From Myxococcota bacterium (GTDB lineage Bacteria > Myxococcota_A > Polyangia > HGW-17 > JAJRWW01): DNA of 7,273 nucleotides. A program made the translations under genes and the position numbers. Location of the stretch: contig JAJRWW010000657.1 in the NCBI GenBank assembly GCA_024276595.1, forward strand, positions 1-7,273. The letters run 5' to 3'. The first letter of the stretch is position 1. Each line of letters begins with the position of its first letter. The notes below the pieces were generated by a model. The model was not told the origin of the DNA, did not search any database, and worked only from the letters and a program-made list of their open reading frames with translations. Positions 1-6,441 of the stretch are shown one piece after another.

Positions 1-1306
1 GCACCCCTGTGACCACACCGCTGATTCCCGGAGCTGGCGGACGCCCGGGAGGGGTCCGGAGGCGGCCGGGGTCCACTGCCCCTTCCTTGCGTGGCAACGG
101 CGGCTCGGTTGCAATGGGAACCGCAGGTGGCCTGCCTTCGTTCAGGGATGGGGCGCTGACCTCCCCCCCAACCAGAGCAACGCTGCCCAGCGGAGGGGTC
201 ACCAGGCCATCCCCTCCGTCCAGCTCCTCGACTGGATCCACTGTGGTGGGCGGCACGCGCGCCGCGCCGGGCGGGGGCGGTGGGTGGGCGGCCAGGGCCC
301 GCTCGGCGATCCCCTTGGGAATGGCCACCACCGCTTGGCCGTCCGCGGTGGCGCGCAGGTCCACCGCCTGGCCGTGAGCGGTGAGCGCACCCAGCAGGGC
401 GTCTCGCAGCGCGTTCCCGGTCTGAAAACGCTTGTCCGGGTCCTTGGCCAGCCCCTGCATCACCACCGCCTCCACCTCCTGGTCCAGGGGATCGCCGCTA
501 CCATATATTGGAGGAGGAGGCTCCTCCACGTGGCCCTTGATCACCTCGTACTCCGAGTCTCCCGAAAAGGGCAGCCTCCCGGTAAGACAGTTGTACAGGG
601 TGACGCAGAGGGAGTAGATGTCAGATCGAGAGTCGGCCGGCTTGTTCAACCCCTGCTCCGGAGACATGAACCAGGAGGTCCCCACCCGGGTTCCCGTGCG
701 GGTGAGGTTGGCGCCCCCCTCGGTGAGCTTGGCTATGCCAAAGTCCGTGAGGCGCGCCTTGCCCTGCCCGTTGACGATAATATTGGACGGCTTGAGATCC
801 CGGTGGATGATGCCCGTCTCGTGCGCGTGGCCCAGGGCGTCGGCCAGGGGAGCAAAAAGCAGCGCGGCCTGCTCGGAGTCCATTGGGCCCTCGCGCTCTA
901 TGATCCTGTCCAGGCTCAGCCCATCCACGTACTGCATGATGATGAACATTCGCTCACGCTCCTGCTTGAAGTTGTGGAGCATGACGATGTTAGGGTGGTC
1001 CAGCCGCGCCAGGATGCGCGCCTCGTCCAGGAAGCGGATGCGCAGATCCACCTCCTCCGAAAGGTGCATCGCCAGGACCTTCACGGCCACCTGCTGCCCG
1101 GTGAGGTGGTGCTGGGCCAGGTAGACCTCTCCCATCCCGCCGTAGCCAATGAGCCGCACTATCTGGTAGTCGTCCGCAACGATCTCCCCCTGGAGCAACA
1201 GGTGACGGGGGAGGGGCTGCCCACAGCTTGGGCAGTGGATGGCTTCCGATGGAGCCTCCACCTGGCAGAACTGACAGATGATCACCAAAGGCCTGGGCTC
1301 GTCCAT
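1..1306 (-). CDS. PknB-type Ser/Thr protein kinase with N-terminal zinc-ribbon motif (partial, C-terminus off window)
   Basis: A cytoplasmic Ser/Thr kinase that phosphorylates proteins using ATP; its substrate is unknown. The frame is open from 1306 to the left edge, giving 435 residues and no stop. Residues 11-28 hold two cysteine pairs (CQFC and CPSC), a likely zinc ribbon. The kinase domain spans about 47-310. It shows the Gly-rich loop IGYGGMGEVY (53-62), Lys76, a likely helix-C Glu95, HRDLKPSN (168-175), DFG (188-190) and the activation-segment end GTSWFMSPE (209-217), so it should be active. After about residue 320 comes a Pro/Ala/Gly-rich linker with a run of five prolines near 350. 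No membrane segment is visible, but a C-terminal sensor or TM domain could lie beyond the edge. The start at ATG 1306 has a weak GGA 5 nt upstream. An in-frame ATG at 1321 would add five residues, and the frame closes upstream at a TGA near 1420. It is divergent from the EGF lipoprotein gene. Kinase identity is very secure; the start is uncertain by 5 codons. Confidence 0.95.
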   Translation of the reverse strand, partial: MDEPRPLVIICQFCQVEAPSEAIHCPSCGQPLPRHLLLQGEIVADDYQIVRLIGYGGMGEVYLAQHHLTGQQVAVKVLAMHLSEEVDLRIRFLDEARILARLDHPNIVMLHNFKQERERMFIIMQYVDGLSLDRIIEREGPMDSEQAALLFAPLADALGHAHETGIIHRDLKPSNIIVNGQGKARLTDFGIAKLTEGGANLTRTGTRVGTSWFMSPEQGLNKPADSRSDIYSLCVTLYNCLTGRLPFSGDSEYEVIKGHVEEPPPPIYGSGDPLDQEVEAVVMQGLAKDPDKRFQTGNALRDALLGALTAHGQAVDLRATADGQAVVAIPKGIAERALAAHPPPPPGAARVPPTTVDPVEELDGGDGLVTPPLGSVALVGGEVSAPSLNEGRPPAVPIATEPPLPRKEGAVDPGRLRTPPGRPPAPGISGVVTGV

Positions 1307-1403
1307 GGGCGTCCGACGCATCTTCTGGGGCGCGCGGAGCCTCTTGGCCGGCCGCTTCGCACCACCGTTCCTTCGGTCAGGTCGCGCGCGCCCTCCCAAC
1401 GAG

Positions 1404-1418
1404 TTGGAGTGTATCCAA
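1404..1418. promoter_or_regulatory. Perfect 5-5-5 palindrome, possible operator
   Basis: TTGGA and TCCAA are separated by five bases, a perfect inverted repeat just upstream of the candidate -35 box. A looser copy (TTGGA at 1460, TCCA at 1472) lies downstream of the -10. Together they bracket the promoter in the gap between the kinase and the EGF lipoprotein gene, as an operator pair would. Five-base arms can arise by chance, so the regulatory role is inference. Confidence 0.25.
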
Positions 1419-1419
1419 T

Positions 1420-1447
1420 TTCACGGGAAGAATCGACTGGATATGAT
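1420..1447 (+). promoter_or_regulatory. Candidate sigma-70 promoter of the EGF lipoprotein gene
   Basis: A TTCACG -35 (1420-1425, four of six consensus bases), a 16-bp spacer and a TATGAT -10 (1442-1447, five of six) precede the gene. A second TATGAT lies seven bases downstream at 1449-1454, without a fitting -35. The predicted transcript start near 1454 gives a leader of about 43 nt that includes the strong ribosome binding site at 1484. This AT-richer patch stands out in the GC-rich background. Confidence 0.4.
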
Positions 1448-1483
1448 CTATGATGACCATTGGAATCGGAATCCACTCGGAAG

Positions 1484-1489
1484 AAAGGA
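1484..1489 (+). promoter_or_regulatory. Ribosome binding site fixing the start of the EGF lipoprotein gene
   Basis: AAAGGA lies 7 nt before the ATG at 1497. The reading frame is open further upstream, to an ATG at 1278, but that longer version would overlap the start of the divergent kinase gene and the candidate promoter. The position of this site therefore supports initiation at 1497. Confidence 0.7.
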
Positions 1490-1496
1490 CTGCCAC

Positions 1497-2690
1497 ATGC
1501 AAAACAACAAGGAGATCCAACTCTGGCCTTCGGACACAAGGTCCATGACACTGGCTCCCCCTAGCGCCAGTGCAACTGTCGTGGATAGTCGCTCCTCGCC
1601 GAGGCTTGCGCTGGGCTTCTCTCTTCTGCGCGGGCCTGGGCTGTATCTCTCCCTAGTGCTCGTGGTGGGAGCCCTCGGCCTCTCATGTGGAGACGACAGC
1701 GCAGGGGACGGAAACAACAGCGGCCCCTGTGCGCCCAACCCCTGCGAAAACGGCGGCACCTGCGCCGAGAGCGCCACCAGCTTCACCTGCACCTGCCCTA
1801 CCGGCTTCTCGGGCGACCAGTGCGAGACCAACATTGATGACTGCGCGCCCAACCCCTGCGAAAACGGCGGCACCTGCACAGACGGCATCGACAGCTTTCA
1901 GTGTGACTGCCCGTCAGGCTTCACTGGGCCAACCTGCGCACAGACCGTGGACCCGACCCCGCAGCCGGACATGGGCCCAGACGCCCGGGTGATCTTTCTG
2001 CACCACTCCACGGGCGGGGTCATCTGGAACGGCGGCGTGGCCGACTGGATGGCCCAGCAGAACGCCACCAACAGCACGGCGTATGTGATCGAGGAGCAGG
2101 CCTATCCTGATGTCCCATACCCCTGGGCCAACTACCCCTACGACTACTGGCACCTGTGGGTAGAGAACGGCAACGGAGAGGCCGACACAGAGGGTGTGGA
2201 CACCCTGGAGACCCTCACGGCGAGCTACGACGTGATCGTGTTCAAGCACTGCTTCCCCGTGAGCAACGTGGCCGAGGACACCGGCAACCCGGACATCTCA
2301 TCCAGCTCCAAGACCCGGGAGAACTACGAGCTCCAGTACCTGGCCCTGCGCGAGCGCCTCCGTAGCTTTTCTGGCAACCGGTTCATCGTCTGGACCGGGG
2401 CCGCCCTCGTGGAGCTGGCCACCAACGAGGCCGATGCTATCCGGGCCCGGGCCTTCTTCGACTGGGTAATCTCCACGTGGGATGAGCCCGGTGACAACAT
2501 CTATATCTGGGACTTCCGCACCCATGAGACAGACGGTGGCCTCTACCTGCTGCCAGAGAACGCAAATAGTGAGGATGACTCACATCCAGGGGCAACCTTT
2601 GCCGCCCAGGTGGCTCCCCTCTTCGGACGCCGGGTGGTGGACGTGATCACTGGCTACGGGGACCTGCGGTCGATCTTGGGGCAGCCGTGA
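1497..2690 (+). CDS. Lipoprotein with two EGF-like modules and an SGNH/GDSL-like hydrolase domain
   Basis: A 397-residue secreted lipoprotein. A basic, rather long n-region is followed by a hydrophobic stretch (about 48-62) and the lipobox-like GLSC. Lipidation is expected at Cys64, followed by a GDD-type hydrophilic tether. Two EGF-like modules follow (78-109 and 116-147), each with six cysteines; the second is preceded by NIDD, resembling a calcium-binding EGF. From about 163 a globular domain begins with VIFLHHSTGG (165-174) and ends with a DxxHP block (Asp360, His363). By analogy to SGNH/GDSL esterases, Ser171 could be the nucleophile and Asp360/His363 the rest of the triad. The hydrolase call rests on these two blocks only, and the substrate (an acyl or acetyl ester, perhaps on glycans) is unknown. 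The EGF modules probably serve adhesion or spacing at the cell surface. It has its own promoter and is followed by a hairpin, so it is probably monocistronic. The start is set by the RBS at 1484. Confidence 0.85.
   Translation: MQNNKEIQLWPSDTRSMTLAPPSASATVVDSRSSPRLALGFSLLRGPGLYLSLVLVVGALGLSCGDDSAGDGNNSGPCAPNPCENGGTCAESATSFTCTCPTGFSGDQCETNIDDCAPNPCENGGTCTDGIDSFQCDCPSGFTGPTCAQTVDPTPQPDMGPDARVIFLHHSTGGVIWNGGVADWMAQQNATNSTAYVIEEQAYPDVPYPWANYPYDYWHLWVENGNGEADTEGVDTLETLTASYDVIVFKHCFPVSNVAEDTGNPDISSSSKTRENYELQYLALRERLRSFSGNRFIVWTGAALVELATNEADAIRARAFFDWVISTWDEPGDNIYIWDFRTHETDGGLYLLPENANSEDDSHPGATFAAQVAPLFGRRVVDVITGYGDLRSILGQP
1731..1877 (+). repeat. Two exact 33-bp direct repeats, one in each EGF module
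   Basis: Bases 1731-1763 and 1845-1877 are identical over 33 bp, encoding APNPCENGGTC both times. The copies are 114 bp (38 codons) apart, exactly one EGF module. Flanking codons of the two modules differ, even where amino-acid properties are kept. Synonymous identity over eleven codons points to recent duplication or gene conversion within the gene. Confidence 0.9.
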
Positions 2691-2735
2691 GCGACACCCG
2701 CCCCCGGCGGCCTCGCCCTGGCCCATGAGGCCCAC

Positions 2736-2769
2736 CAACAGAGGGCTGCGAAAGATCCGCGCTCTGTTG
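2736..2769 (+). terminator. Hairpin after the EGF lipoprotein gene, possible terminator
   Basis: CAACAGAG (2736-2743) and CTCTGTTG (2762-2769) are perfect inverted 8-bp arms, with a further GCG/CGC pairing possible inside the loop. It begins 46 nt after the stop at 2690 and lies before the next gene. No T-run follows, so it is not a classic intrinsic terminator. It may act as a Rho-assisted end or an mRNA 3' stabiliser. Confidence 0.4.
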
Positions 2770-2807
2770 TTCGGGAGGAGCCTTGCACCTGGGGTGCCTC
2801 TGCCTGG

Positions 2808-2835
2808 TTGAGGTTTCCGACTCACGCTGTACAAA
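2808..2835 (+). promoter_or_regulatory. Candidate promoter placing transcription start at the GT-C start codon
   Basis: TTGAGG (2808-2813, four of six), a 16-bp spacer and TACAAA (2830-2835, four of six) precede the glycosyltransferase gene. The expected transcript start, about 7 nt after the -10, falls on the ATG at 2842, which would give a leaderless mRNA. The only Shine-Dalgarno-like run, AGAGGG, is one base from the ATG and too close to work. Both boxes are imperfect. Confidence 0.3.
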
Positions 2836-2841
2836 GAGGGC

Positions 2842-4986
2842 ATGTGCGGCAGTGGACGGATCTTGGCGCTAATGGCAGGCGGCCTGCTCGTGCTGGGCCT
2901 GGGCCCGGGCATTGACCGGGCTCGAGCACGCACCCGCGGCTACGTGCTCGGGCGCGTGACACCAGAGAAGATGCGCCGGCTGCTGGACCCAGGCCCGGAC
3001 AAGCTGCCGGCCGGGTACCGCTTCGCCGGGGCCCGCATCGACAAGGTGGCCATCCTGGCGCAGTACAGATCTCAGGCTCCAGGTCCAGAGCTCACGGTGA
3101 TGCTGGGCCACCCTTCCCAGACCCGCGGACAGCCCATAAAGACCAGGCGCTTCGCCCTGCTCTTGTACGACGCAAGGAGCCGCAGGGCGCCCAGGGGCCG
3201 GGAGGTTCTCCTCGCCCTCGCTGAGCATGTGCGAAGACACGAAGGGAGCTGGGAGTGGCAGCGGCTTTCCCTCAACCGCGACGAGGTGCACGCGCTGAGG
3301 GACAGATACCTCCTCGAGGTGGAGCCGGTCTATCCCCTGCAGTGGCACGGGTGGCTACTGCTCGCGCTGCTTGTGCTCGGTCCCCTGGGCAGCCTTGGCT
3401 TCGAACGCTGGCGACGACGACGCACGGGCGCACCAGACCACCCCGAAGATGGGGGCGACGCTTCCATCGCCAAGGCCCACCGCCGGGACCTGTTCGACCT
3501 GATTGCCCTGGGCGTGCTCCTGCTGTTTTTGGTCTCGGCCCTGGTTCCGCTGCTCCAGCTCCCCATCACCGGCGACGAGGCCACAAACCTGGAGCCAGCC
3601 TTTGGGCCTCACTGGTACCTGGGGGGCGAGTCCTCTGCCCACCCGCCCCTGTTCCGGTTCTTGATCCACCTGACCGCCCGGGAGGTGGAGCCCCTGTGGC
3701 TGCTCCGGGGCCCGGTGCTGCTCATTGCCGTGGGGTGTCTCTGGCTGTTTTGGCGCCTGCTGCGCCAGCGAGCGCCCTCCCCCTGGCTGGCGCTGGCCTG
3801 CCTGGTGGCGCTGGCCAGCTCTGGCGTGCACTGGAGCCTCGCCTTCCAGCAAAAAAGCCTCTGGCTGTGGCTCCTGCTCCTGCTGGCGGCCCAAGGGAGC
3901 TTCGAGGGCGGGCTGGCGGGCAGACGCCGCCGATGGGCTCTGTACTCCCTGTGGACCACCGCAGCCCTGCTCACCCACTACCTGACGGTAGCCTATGTGG
4001 CCGGGCACTGCCTGCACGTGCTGGCCCGTCGTCGGCGAGCGCTGGGCTCCTTGCTGGTGGCCCTGCTCCCCGCCGCGCTGGCGGGCCTCATGCTCGCTGT
4101 GGCCGTGCTGCAAGGCGGCGCGGGCCGGATCTCCGGCTACGACCCATCCCAGAGCTTCGCTGCTCAGCTCTTCCACAAGACAGTGCTGAGCACTGGCCTC
4201 GCCACCCTGGTGGTGGCCCTGCCCGCCGTGCTCCTGGGACCCTTCGGGCAGGCCAGGGCGCGGGGTCTGCTGGCCGCCACCATCTGCGGCTTCGGCGTGA
4301 CCATGGCCCTCGCGGCCCACATGCCCCTCTGGCCACGCTACTTCTTCCCGGTGCTGCCCCTGGGTCTGCTGTGGTTGGCCGGTCGGCTGCGCTGGAGCCC
4401 CCACAAGGGCGAAGGGACCATGCCCAGGCGCAGCCTGCAGTGGGCCGCCCTGGGGCTGGCCGGGCTCGTGCACTTCATGCTCAACCAGCACCGCTTTGCC
4501 AACGCAGACCGGGCCGCCGGCTCGCGCAGCCTGTTTGCCGCGTATCTTGGCGTTACCCGCCCGCCGCCGGGGACCGGTCCGCCGCGGATCCTGCTTGTCC
4601 ATCCAGGCTGGCGATTCCCCATGCTGGTCCACCAGATGGCCGGACGGCGCCACCTGCGGGACACGGGCTGCGAGGGGCAGCGCAGCCCGAGCTATCGCCT
4701 GCAGGGGCGGTACCTGCTGGTGGCCGTGAGCCACGACGCCCCTGTGCAACGCCTCCACCGACTGGCCAGGGCCACGGGCCCAGTGGACCTGCTGCTGTAC
4801 TCGGCCCACGACGGGACCACCTCGCCGCAGGTGCTGAGCTGGATCCGCGCCCACTGCAACATCCTAGTGCGCCAGAGGAGCTCCGACCGGGCAGAGAGCG
4901 GAGCGGCCTACCGATGCCAGGTGGCCGCGCCCGGCTCCGAGGACCGCTGCCAGGCGGTGCGGCGCTTCTTTCCCAGGCACCATTGA
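2842..4986 (+). CDS. GT-C glycosyltransferase (ArnT/PMT-like, GT39/GT83 type) with extra N-terminal extracytoplasmic domain
   Basis: A 714-residue inner-membrane protein. Enzymes of this type move a sugar from a polyprenyl-phosphate donor to an acceptor (lipid A, glycan or protein) on the outer face of the membrane; donor and acceptor here are unknown. The GT-C core runs from about 218 to 550 with roughly nine hydrophobic segments. After its first segment comes TGDEATN, with the Asp245-Glu246 pair expected of the first extracytoplasmic loop, then HPPLFRF (267-273), and later PRYFFPVLP (498-506), all typical of the family. Unusually, the core is preceded by a signal-like segment (6-22), a soluble region of about 135 residues (31-165), a membrane segment (168-186) and a very basic cytoplasmic linker (188-216). 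A soluble C-terminal tail (about 572-714) has Cys610, 672, 692 and 703, which could form disulfides. I chose ATG 2842 because it gives a credible signal segment; ATG 2872 is an alternative. It appears to be transcribed alone. Confidence 0.82.
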   Translation: MCGSGRILALMAGGLLVLGLGPGIDRARARTRGYVLGRVTPEKMRRLLDPGPDKLPAGYRFAGARIDKVAILAQYRSQAPGPELTVMLGHPSQTRGQPIKTRRFALLLYDARSRRAPRGREVLLALAEHVRRHEGSWEWQRLSLNRDEVHALRDRYLLEVEPVYPLQWHGWLLLALLVLGPLGSLGFERWRRRRTGAPDHPEDGGDASIAKAHRRDLFDLIALGVLLLFLVSALVPLLQLPITGDEATNLEPAFGPHWYLGGESSAHPPLFRFLIHLTAREVEPLWLLRGPVLLIAVGCLWLFWRLLRQRAPSPWLALACLVALASSGVHWSLAFQQKSLWLWLLLLLAAQGSFEGGLAGRRRRWALYSLWTTAALLTHYLTVAYVAGHCLHVLARRRRALGSLLVALLPAALAGLMLAVAVLQGGAGRISGYDPSQSFAAQLFHKTVLSTGLATLVVALPAVLLGPFGQARARGLLAATICGFGVTMALAAHMPLWPRYFFPVLPLGLLWLAGRLRWSPHKGEGTMPRRSLQWAALGLAGLVHFMLNQHRFANADRAAGSRSLFAAYLGVTRPPPGTGPPRILLVHPGWRFPMLVHQMAGRRHLRDTGCEGQRSPSYRLQGRYLLVAVSHDAPVQRLHRLARATGPVDLLLYSAHDGTTSPQVLSWIRAHCNILVRQRSSDRAESGAAYRCQVAAPGSEDRCQAVRRFFPRHH

Positions 4987-5099
4987 GCAGCCCCACCAAT
5001 GGCCCCACCACCGAGCCATCTCTCCTCTGAGGGCCCTTGGCCGCCCCTTCCTGGCTCTGCGGGATGCCGCTCGCTCGGCTGCTCGCTGCCAGGAGTCGC

Positions 5100-5129
5100 C
5101 CAGGCAACCACCTGGAAATGGAGTATAAT
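5100..5129 (+). promoter_or_regulatory. Perfect TATAAT -10 box with upstream palindrome
   Basis: TATAAT at 5124-5129 matches the sigma-70 -10 consensus exactly, rare in such GC-rich DNA. It lies 64 bases before the AgmX/PglI lipoprotein ATG. No good -35 is present at 16-18 bp. Its place is taken by the palindrome CCAGG-N6-CCTGG (5100-5115), which could be an activator or repressor site. The transcript start would be near 5136, with a leader of about 58 nt. The remainder of the 207-bp gap after 4986 shows only an 8-bp AGGGCCCT palindrome (5030-5037). Confidence 0.4.
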
Positions 5130-5193
5130 GATCTCGTGGCTCGCCGCTGCCAAGGCGCGCCGGTGAGAGGACCCACTACCTGGAGATATCCCC

Positions 5194-5700
5194 ATGAGAC
5201 CAGCCGCCAGTATCCTGCTCTGCGGCGCCTGCCTGCTGGCGTCCGGCTGCAAGGCACGCAAGGAGTCCCCCGAGTTCGAGCGGCGCTTTGCCAGGGCAAA
5301 GGCCAGAAGCGGGCTCGCCCAGGTACAGGTCATAGACACCAGCTTTGCGGGCGATCTCAAGAGCAACGTGCAACGCCTCGGCCCTCCTTCCCCCCCTCAA
5401 ACCGCTCATGGGCGCCGAAAGCTGCCCATCAAGCTGACCCAAAACCAGGTGGGCGTCTACATTCGTCGGCAGCTCGCACGGCTCAGCTCCTGCAACGCCG
5501 CCGCCCGCGGGAGAGCCGGCAAGGCGCTGCTCACCGTGAGGATCGAGGCCTCTGGACGGGTCTCGTCCGTGCAGGTGGACGCCCCTGCCTTTTCCGGAAC
5601 GAGGCTCTCGCGCTGCCTGGAGGCAGGAGCCCTGCGCTGGCGCTTTCCCCGCTTCAAGAAGGGCCCCCTCACCTACACCTATCCCTTCATCTTCAGGTAG
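5194..5700 (+). CDS. Small lipoprotein with AgmX/PglI-type C-terminal domain
   Basis: A 168-residue exported lipoprotein. The signal peptide (1-18) ends in LLASGC, so Cys19 is the lipidated residue. A charged linker follows to about 80. From about 83 to the end it matches the pattern of the AgmX/PglI C-terminal domain, common in Myxococcota: an amphipathic helix ending in SSC (Cys100), a strand-turn-strand reading ALLTVRIEASGRVSSVQV, a second cysteine (Cys141), an aromatic RWRFPRF segment and a closing TYPFIF strand. The fold resembles the TonB C-terminal type, and the two cysteines probably pair. Proteins with this domain in Myxococcus are linked to gliding and envelope machinery, but this one lacks the long N-terminal regions of AgmX, so its function is open. 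GGAG at 5182-5185 lies 8 nt before the ATG. The gene converges on the PrsW gene with a 33-bp gap. Confidence 0.85.
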   Translation: MRPAASILLCGACLLASGCKARKESPEFERRFARAKARSGLAQVQVIDTSFAGDLKSNVQRLGPPSPPQTAHGRRKLPIKLTQNQVGVYIRRQLARLSSCNAAARGRAGKALLTVRIEASGRVSSVQVDAPAFSGTRLSRCLEAGALRWRFPRFKKGPLTYTYPFIFR

Positions 5701-5733
5701 CGGCACCCTCTTCGGGGCTGTGGCCATACGCTC

Positions 5734-6441
5734 TCAGCGCACACCATTTTTGAAGGGGGATCGATCCAGGGCCCAGCCCACCGCCAGGGTCACGAAGACC
5801 CACATGAACACGCTCATGGCCACAAGGGCAGCCCAGCCCCAAAAGGAGGTGCGGTAGTTGCACAGGTGGTCGAACGATCCATGAAAGAGCCAGGGTACCA
5901 GGATGCTCAAGGGCAGCAGGTAGAGCCGCTCTCGGGCCTCCTCGGCAAACTTGGCTCTCCCCACGAAGTAGCCCATGGACGCACCGTAGAGGGCGTGGGC
6001 GGGCACACTGAAGAGACCCCGGAGCAGGGCCAGCTCCAGGGTTCCATGTTCGAGCACGTAGTAGAGGTTCTCCACCATGGCCAGGCCCAGGGCCAATGTG
6101 GCGCCGTAGACGCACCCGTCCATGGGCTCGTCGAGCTCCCTCCAGCGAGCAATGGTCGCCAGCAGGAGCGCCCACTTCAGCCCCTCCTCCACGAGGGCTG
6201 CCACCAGGAAGTCGTCATACAGCCTGCCCCACATTCCTGAAAGAGCCCGCCACTCGGGGTCCACCAGGCCGGCGACCTGCCTGCCCACCAGCAGCGCCGG
6301 CAGCAGCAGGAGCATGCCGTAGAGCAGGGCCGCGGCCACGTGGCGGCGGGGCTCGGGCTCGTAGCGGTCCCGCCTGTAGAAGTACACCACCAGGCCCAAG
6401 GCCGGCACCACCGCCAGCGCCGCCAGCCCCAGCAGCCGCAT
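5734..6441 (-). CDS. PrsW-family intramembrane metalloprotease
   Basis: A 235-residue polytopic membrane protein with about seven or eight hydrophobic segments. It carries the glutamate and histidine motifs of the PrsW family: EEGLK (85-89), MVEN with Glu124 (122-125), PAHALYG with His149 (147-153) and HGSFD (187-191, HxxxD). These residues are thought to hold a catalytic metal within the membrane. In Bacillus subtilis, PrsW makes the first cut in the anti-sigma factor RsiW; family members elsewhere mostly have unknown substrates. No anti-sigma factor is visible here, and the neighbouring AgmX/PglI lipoprotein is transcribed toward it. The start is ATG 6441. A GTG directly before it (6444) is equally plausible because GGAG at 6453-6456 is 8 nt from the GTG and 11 nt from the ATG. 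Either start touches the stop of the upstream small ORF (TGATG or GTGA), implying translational coupling. The longer open frame up to 6621 is Arg/Gly-rich and unlikely to be translated. Confidence 0.9.
   Translation of the reverse strand: MRLLGLAALAVVPALGLVVYFYRRDRYEPEPRRHVAAALLYGMLLLLPALLVGRQVAGLVDPEWRALSGMWGRLYDDFLVAALVEEGLKWALLLATIARWRELDEPMDGCVYGATLALGLAMVENLYYVLEHGTLELALLRGLFSVPAHALYGASMGYFVGRAKFAEEARERLYLLPLSILVPWLFHGSFDHLCNYRTSFWGWAALVAMSVFMWVFVTLAVGWALDRSPFKNGVR

Noticed and set aside
163..169. A run of seven C (G in the kinase strand) as a possible phase-variation site
   Set aside because: The kinase frame reads through it without a break and the run is short. There is no sign of slippage in this copy.
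284..1453. A 389-codon plus-strand frame opposite the kinase
   Set aside because: The minus strand encodes a complete set of kinase motifs without interruption; the plus-strand translation has no domain features.
1278..1496. A longer N-terminus for the EGF lipoprotein, starting at ATG 1278
   Set aside because: It would overlap the start of the divergent kinase gene and the candidate promoter, and the good ribosome binding site is at 1484-1489.
3355..4854. A 499-codon open frame on the minus strand, antisense to the glycosyltransferase gene
   Set aside because: It is rich in Gln, Gly, His and Pro with no recognisable domain, and it lies opposite a gene with clear membrane segments and motifs. 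Long antisense frames are expected in GC-rich coding DNA.
3255..5030. A 591-codon plus-strand frame overlapping the glycosyltransferase gene
   Set aside because: The translation is Pro/Ala/Gly/Arg-rich low complexity, typical of an out-of-frame reading of a GC-rich gene.
5030..5037. The AGGGCCCT palindrome after the glycosyltransferase gene
   Set aside because: Eight-base GC palindromes are common in DNA of this composition, and nothing around it suggests a role.
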